NCBI GenBank assembly: GCA_963693635.1
Contig: CAVOBC010000060.1
Span: 1-17,619, forward strand
DNA from: CAVOBC01 sp963693635
GTDB lineage: Bacteria; Pseudomonadota; Gammaproteobacteria; Pseudomonadales; Azotimanducaceae
Length of the DNA: 17,619 nucleotides
Direction: 5' to 3'
Shown here: one piece after another, positions 14,462 through 17,619 of the stretch
Layout of the letters: the number at the start of each line of letters is the position of its first letter
How positions within the stretch are numbered: the stretch's first letter is position 1
Translations under genes and position numbers: made by a program
Notes under the pieces: model-generated
Told to the model about the DNA's origin: nothing
The model's database searches: none
What the model saw: only the letters and a program-made list of their open reading frames with translations

Positions 14462-16360
14462 ATGGCCCTCGGCCTGGGGCTCTGCCTCGCCTACGCTGGC
14501 AATGCCGAGGGCGAGATCGTGAGTGCAACGCTGCCGGCGAGCCGTTCCGTGCAGGTCGATACGCCGGCCACTGCTTTCGGTACGATCATCAACGCCGGTT
14601 CAGCGACCGCAACCGACTGCGGTCCACACATCGACGCGGCATCGGGACAGTTCTCATACCACGCGACTGATTCCGCGACCAACGCGATCGACCATTCGGT
14701 TGCGCCCAATTTTCCGGTGGATATCACATCAGGTGCGAGCCGATCCTTCGTCTTCTCCCTGACCCCGCGCACGGTGATGGAAGAGACAGTCGTCGAAGTC
14801 GTGTTCGATTGCTCCAATACCCTGCCAGCACCCGTCATCGAAGGGCTCAACACCCTGCTCATCTCATCGGGTCACAACCCCACACCGGACATCGTCGCCA
14901 TTGCGGCCTCGCCGGGCGGCATCGTCTCGCTCGTCCCAACCGCAACATCAACGGCAAGCGCGGGTGCCTTTGCGGTAGCAACAGTGAACGTTGGCGTTGG
15001 CGCAACAATCACGGTCTCTGCCGACACCAACGGCACCGCACTGCCGGTGAGCTTCGGCATGTGTGAGACCGATCCCGTCACTTCGCATTGCACGGGTCCA
15101 CTCGTACCGAGCGGAGGAGGACCGCTTGCCCTCGACATCAACGCGGGCAGCACTCCCACGTTTGGCGTCTTTGCAGCAGCGAGTGACCCCATCGCATTTG
15201 ACCCGGCGCATCATCGTGTCTTTGTTCGTTTTCGGGACGCCGCCGGCGTGACCCGCGGCGCGACCAGTGTTGCGATTCGCACCTGCGGCGCCGGTGACGC
15301 GGACTGCGACGGTCAACCAGACAGCGCCGCGCAGTCCTGGTCACTTGAGCCGTCGATGCCGAGCGAGCGCGGGACCACACCTGCGGCCGTGGCTGCGATT
15401 CTCGATCACGTCTTCACGGACGCTGCACTGCAAGCGGCGTTGCTCATCAAGGACGGTTACGCGATCGGGGCGCGTTATGCGCCAGGTTTCGGCGCGGACG
15501 ATCACGGCACAAGCTGGTCCGTGGCAAAGAGCCTCTATGGTGCCGCGGTCGGTGTCGCAGTTGATGAAGGACATCTGCCTGCGCTCGACCAACCCGCCAG
15601 CGCGGTGCTGACCGAATGGCAGGGTACGGATAACCATGCGATTACGATCAGACAGATTCTCGAGATGCGATCCGGCATCCCGGACACCGGCATCTTTTTC
15701 GCTTCCGATCAGAGTGCATTCGCACTCAGCCGCGAGCGCAACCAGACGCCGGGAGCGGCCTTTCAATACTCAAATCCCGGTTCACAACTCATGGAGCCGC
15801 TGCTCACGCGGTCAACCGGCATGGATGCGCACGCCTGGCTCATCGACCGGATTCTTGCGCCGATCGGCATTAACCCGGCAGGCATCGGTCTCTGGCGCGA
15901 CCCGAGCGGCGAGCATGCCCTGACCTATTGTTGTGTCGATATGACGATCGATCAATTCGGCCGGTTCGGTCTGCTCATGGCGCGTGGCGGCGCGTGGCGC
16001 GATGAACAGGTCGTTCCCCGGGACTTCGTCCTGCAGAGCCTGTCTGCTCAAAGCACTTTTTATGGCCTGCAGTGGTGGGTGTTGAACCAGAGCTTTTTCA
16101 GCGGCCGCCCCGTCAACATTGATGTGAGCGCGGCCCTCGGTCTCGACGGCCAGAAGATCTATGTGTGGCCGGAGGCCGACGTTGTGCTGGTCGTGCTAAC
16201 ACGGTACCTGCATGCCCGGGAGCGCGGCTACGTCCTCAGCCTGTCGAACTTCCCCAACACATGCTCGGCACGTAACACGTGCACGATATCGGCCGGCCCC
16301 ACCGTGCCCGCTTTCGACCAGTATCAATTGATGGGGCTGCTTGAAGCCCTGCGACCCTGA
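14462..16360 (+). CDS. Secreted beta-lactamase-fold serine hydrolase with N-terminal extracellular region
   Basis: The 632-residue product starts with a signal peptide, MALGLGLCLAYAGNAEG. Residues ~18-290 are a Thr/Ala/Gly-rich, beta-type extracellular region in two repeat-like parts (SVQVDTPATAFGTIINAGSA; TPDIVAIAASPGGIVSLV) closing with RVFVRFRDAAGVTRGATSVA. A linker with GAGDADCDGQPD resembles a calcium-binding loop. The hydrolase domain follows: SVAK gives Ser353 and Lys356, and YSN gives Tyr436. GLDGQ near residue 560 stands where many relatives have an HGG or KTG-type box. This pattern fits class C/6-aminohexanoate-dimer-hydrolase (NylB-like) esterases, not clinical beta-lactamases. A TTG start at 14420 would give a longer, better charged signal (NTTPLTIPIRYAFMA). 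The frame is open upstream into the asparagine-synthase relic, so start choice matters. Confidence 0.85.
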   Translation: MALGLGLCLAYAGNAEGEIVSATLPASRSVQVDTPATAFGTIINAGSATATDCGPHIDAASGQFSYHATDSATNAIDHSVAPNFPVDITSGASRSFVFSLTPRTVMEETVVEVVFDCSNTLPAPVIEGLNTLLISSGHNPTPDIVAIAASPGGIVSLVPTATSTASAGAFAVATVNVGVGATITVSADTNGTALPVSFGMCETDPVTSHCTGPLVPSGGGPLALDINAGSTPTFGVFAAASDPIAFDPAHHRVFVRFRDAAGVTRGATSVAIRTCGAGDADCDGQPDSAAQSWSLEPSMPSERGTTPAAVAAILDHVFTDAALQAALLIKDGYAIGARYAPGFGADDHGTSWSVAKSLYGAAVGVAVDEGHLPALDQPASAVLTEWQGTDNHAITIRQILEMRSGIPDTGIFFASDQSAFALSRERNQTPGAAFQYSNPGSQLMEPLLTRSTGMDAHAWLIDRILAPIGINPAGIGLWRDPSGEHALTYCCVDMTIDQFGRFGLLMARGGAWRDEQVVPRDFVLQSLSAQSTFYGLQWWVLNQSFFSGRPVNIDVSAALGLDGQKIYVWPEADVVLVVLTRYLHARERGYVLSLSNFPNTCSARNTCTISAGPTVPAFDQYQLMGLLEALRP

Positions 16361-16431
16361 AGAGGAATCGTCAGGTATAACAATTTTGGGGCAACAAAGA
16401 GCCAGACCCCGGGTGGGAGCGCCGGATCGAT

Positions 16432-16460
16432 TTGTCCTCGATGCGGTCTGGACGTACGAT
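16432..16460 (+). promoter_or_regulatory. Candidate sigma70 promoter for the dioxygenase gene
   Basis: TTGTCC (16432-16437) and TACGAT (16455-16460) are separated by 17 bases. The expected start near 16467 leaves a leader of about 34 bases before the ATG at 16501. The match is good in spacing and moderate in sequence. Confidence 0.5.
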
Positions 16461-16500
16461 AGCCTCATGCGGGCCCAACCCTGACCACCACGAGAGCTCT

Positions 16501-17445
16501 ATGACTAACCAAGACATGACCATTACACCCATCGACGCAACGCTCGGCGCAGTGGTGACGGACATCAGCCTTAAGGATCTGGATGACGAGGCCTGGTCCA
16601 GCTTGTACGCGACCTTTCTGGAATACGGCATTCTGGTCTTTCCCGGCCAGCATCTGAGCGACAGCGATCAGGACGTGTTCGCCCGGCGCTTTGGCGATAT
16701 CGAGCAGTTGTCCCCGCTGCAGAAAGGCGCGACCGTGCGAATCTCCAACAAGAAGGCGGACGGTTCTGTCGCGACAATTGCGGACCCGCAATTCAAGCTG
16801 CTGCGCGGCAACGAGGGCTGGCATACCGACAGCACCTACATGCCGCTCGCCTCCAAGGCGGCGATGCTCGCTGCCATCACCGTCCCGTCCGAAGACGGAG
16901 AAACCGAATTCGCCGACATGCGGGCAGCGTGGGACGCGCTCGACGCCGACCTGCAAGCCCGGCTTGAACCCCTGTCGGCGTACCATTCACTCTATTACTC
17001 ACAGGAACGGGCGGGGTTCACCCACGACACGGACAATCTCTACGGATTCCACGACAAGGGCGCACCACTGCGGCCTGTTGTGAAGACCCATCCCGAGACC
17101 GGACGCAAATCGCTCTACACAGGCCGCCATGCCTACGGTATACCCGGCATGGACCCGCAAGCGTCAGAAGCGCTGCTCACGAATCTCTTGTCCGATGCCT
17201 GTCAGCCACCCCGCACCTACAAACACACATGGACGCCCGGCGACATTGTCGTCTGGGACAACCGCTGCGTCATGCACCGTGCGCGACCCTACGACACGAC
17301 CCAGGAACGCGTACTTCGCGGCTCTCGTGTCGCAGGCGAGGCCGCCTCGGAGCTTGCACCGACCTTTGCCGATGAGCGCGCCGGGTCTTTCAATCCGACC
17401 ACATCGAACAAGTCGTCCGCTGCCGCGGGTGCAACCGCCAGCTAA
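16501..17445 (+). CDS. Fe(II)/2-oxoglutarate-dependent dioxygenase, TauD/TfdA family
   Basis: It hydroxylates a small organic substrate with O2 and 2-oxoglutarate in the cytoplasm. The 314-residue product has the family's facial triad: His108 and Asp110 in GWHTDSTYMP, and His259 in VMHRARPYD. Arg270 or Arg273 (QERVLRGSRV) would bind 2-oxoglutarate. YGILVFPGQHLSDSDQDVFA and RRFGDIEQL at the N-terminus and WTPGDIVVWDNRCVMHRA near the end are typical, and positions agree closely with TfdA (H113, D115, H262). The Ser/Ala/Thr-rich tail after residue 290 is not conserved. The substrate (taurine, alkyl sulfate, aryloxyacetate, or other) cannot be told. I chose the ATG at 16501 because homology begins there and GAGAG lies just upstream; the frame is open to 16432 but that stretch overlaps the candidate promoter. 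Confidence 0.93.
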   Translation: MTNQDMTITPIDATLGAVVTDISLKDLDDEAWSSLYATFLEYGILVFPGQHLSDSDQDVFARRFGDIEQLSPLQKGATVRISNKKADGSVATIADPQFKLLRGNEGWHTDSTYMPLASKAAMLAAITVPSEDGETEFADMRAAWDALDADLQARLEPLSAYHSLYYSQERAGFTHDTDNLYGFHDKGAPLRPVVKTHPETGRKSLYTGRHAYGIPGMDPQASEALLTNLLSDACQPPRTYKHTWTPGDIVVWDNRCVMHRARPYDTTQERVLRGSRVAGEAASELAPTFADERAGSFNPTTSNKSSAAAGATAS

Positions 17446-17477
17446 GCTCGCGACCCACATCGCCCTCGCTGTGACTC

Positions 17478-17501
17478 CCCGGAACCCGTTACGTCTCCGG
17501 G
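17478..17501 (+). terminator. Hairpin after the dioxygenase gene (weak terminator candidate)
   Basis: CCCGGA (17478-17483) and TCCGGG (17496-17501) can form a six-pair stem with a 12-base loop, 33 bases after the stop codon. There is no T-run, so intrinsic termination is doubtful. Confidence 0.25.
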
Positions 17502-17502
17502 A

Positions 17503-17619
17503 ATGAGCAGCAATGCGCAAGGTGCGTTCGACTCGGCCCGACGTCCCCGCCTCACCGATCTGATCGTCTGGGAGACAAACCGAGAAATCAGTGGTCATAC
17601 ATATGTCAGGTGCGACCAT
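17503..17619 (+). CDS. Possible start of a further gene (partial)
   Basis: From the ATG at 17503 the frame is open for 39 codons to the window edge, starting MSSNAQGAFDSARRPRLTDL and continuing IVWETNREISGHTYVRCDH. No strong ribosome site precedes it and the family is not recognisable from this length. It lies 57 bases after the dioxygenase stop on the same strand. Composition is compatible with coding but the stretch is too short to be sure. Confidence 0.35.
   Translation, partial: MSSNAQGAFDSARRPRLTDLIVWETNREISGHTYVRCDH

Overview
The window (about 60% G+C by eye) looks like a chromosomal segment of a proteobacterium, most likely an uncultured gammaproteobacterium. This rests on a UvrB close in wording to the enterobacterial protein, a tRNA-Asn with encoded CCA behind a textbook sigma70 promoter, and outer-membrane and secreted families common in environmental Gammaproteobacteria. 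The assignment is inference; no rRNA or other decisive marker is present.

Layout. (1) 1-1698, minus: uvrB, cut by the window's left edge. (2) 1849-1968, plus: promoter and tRNA-Asn(GUU). (3) 2321-3517, minus: a family III CoA-transferase. (4) 3779-5469, plus: a two-gene unit of a SAM-dependent methyltransferase and a family 4 glycosyltransferase, joined by a 4-base GTGA overlap. (5) 5540-6430, minus: ribokinase. (6) 6604-7539, minus: a secreted FGE-sulfatase-fold protein lacking the usual FGE cysteine motif. (7) 7934-8278, plus: a relic of a beta-lactamase-fold serine hydrolase. (8) 8596-9651, minus: a secreted protein of an unnamed conserved family. (9) 9685-11160, plus: a DUF5916-type outer-membrane barrel protein lacking its N-terminal part and split by one in-frame TGA. 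(10) 11650-14410, plus: a tightly packed chain of a DUF4259 protein, a 27-codon ORF, a broken CPxC/membrane protein and a broken asparagine-synthase-like enzyme. (11) 14462-16360, plus: a large secreted serine hydrolase with an N-terminal extracellular region. (12) 16501-17445, plus: an Fe(II)/2-oxoglutarate dioxygenase of the TauD/TfdA family. (13) A possible gene start at the right edge.

The main message is a contrast. Genes in 1-6430, the two minus-strand genes at 6604-9651, and the genes after 14462 look intact. The plus-strand genes between about 7.9 and 14.4 kb are almost all damaged, by at least seven apparent frame changes, two nonsense codons and one internal deletion. Several frame changes fall in short homopolymers, so sequencing error could explain some of them. 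The nonsense codons, the deletion and the missing N-terminus cannot be explained that way. I read this as a patch of accessory genes in decay. The tail of the broken asparagine-synthase-like gene is read in frame into the following hydrolase gene, making an ORF that automatic annotation would call a fusion.

No complete new defence or mobile system is evident: I saw no transposase, integrase, CRISPR array or phage gene. The best candidate for an undescribed functional set is the overlapping chain DUF4259 / small ORF / CPxC-membrane protein / asparagine-synthase-like enzyme, which should be sought intact in relatives.
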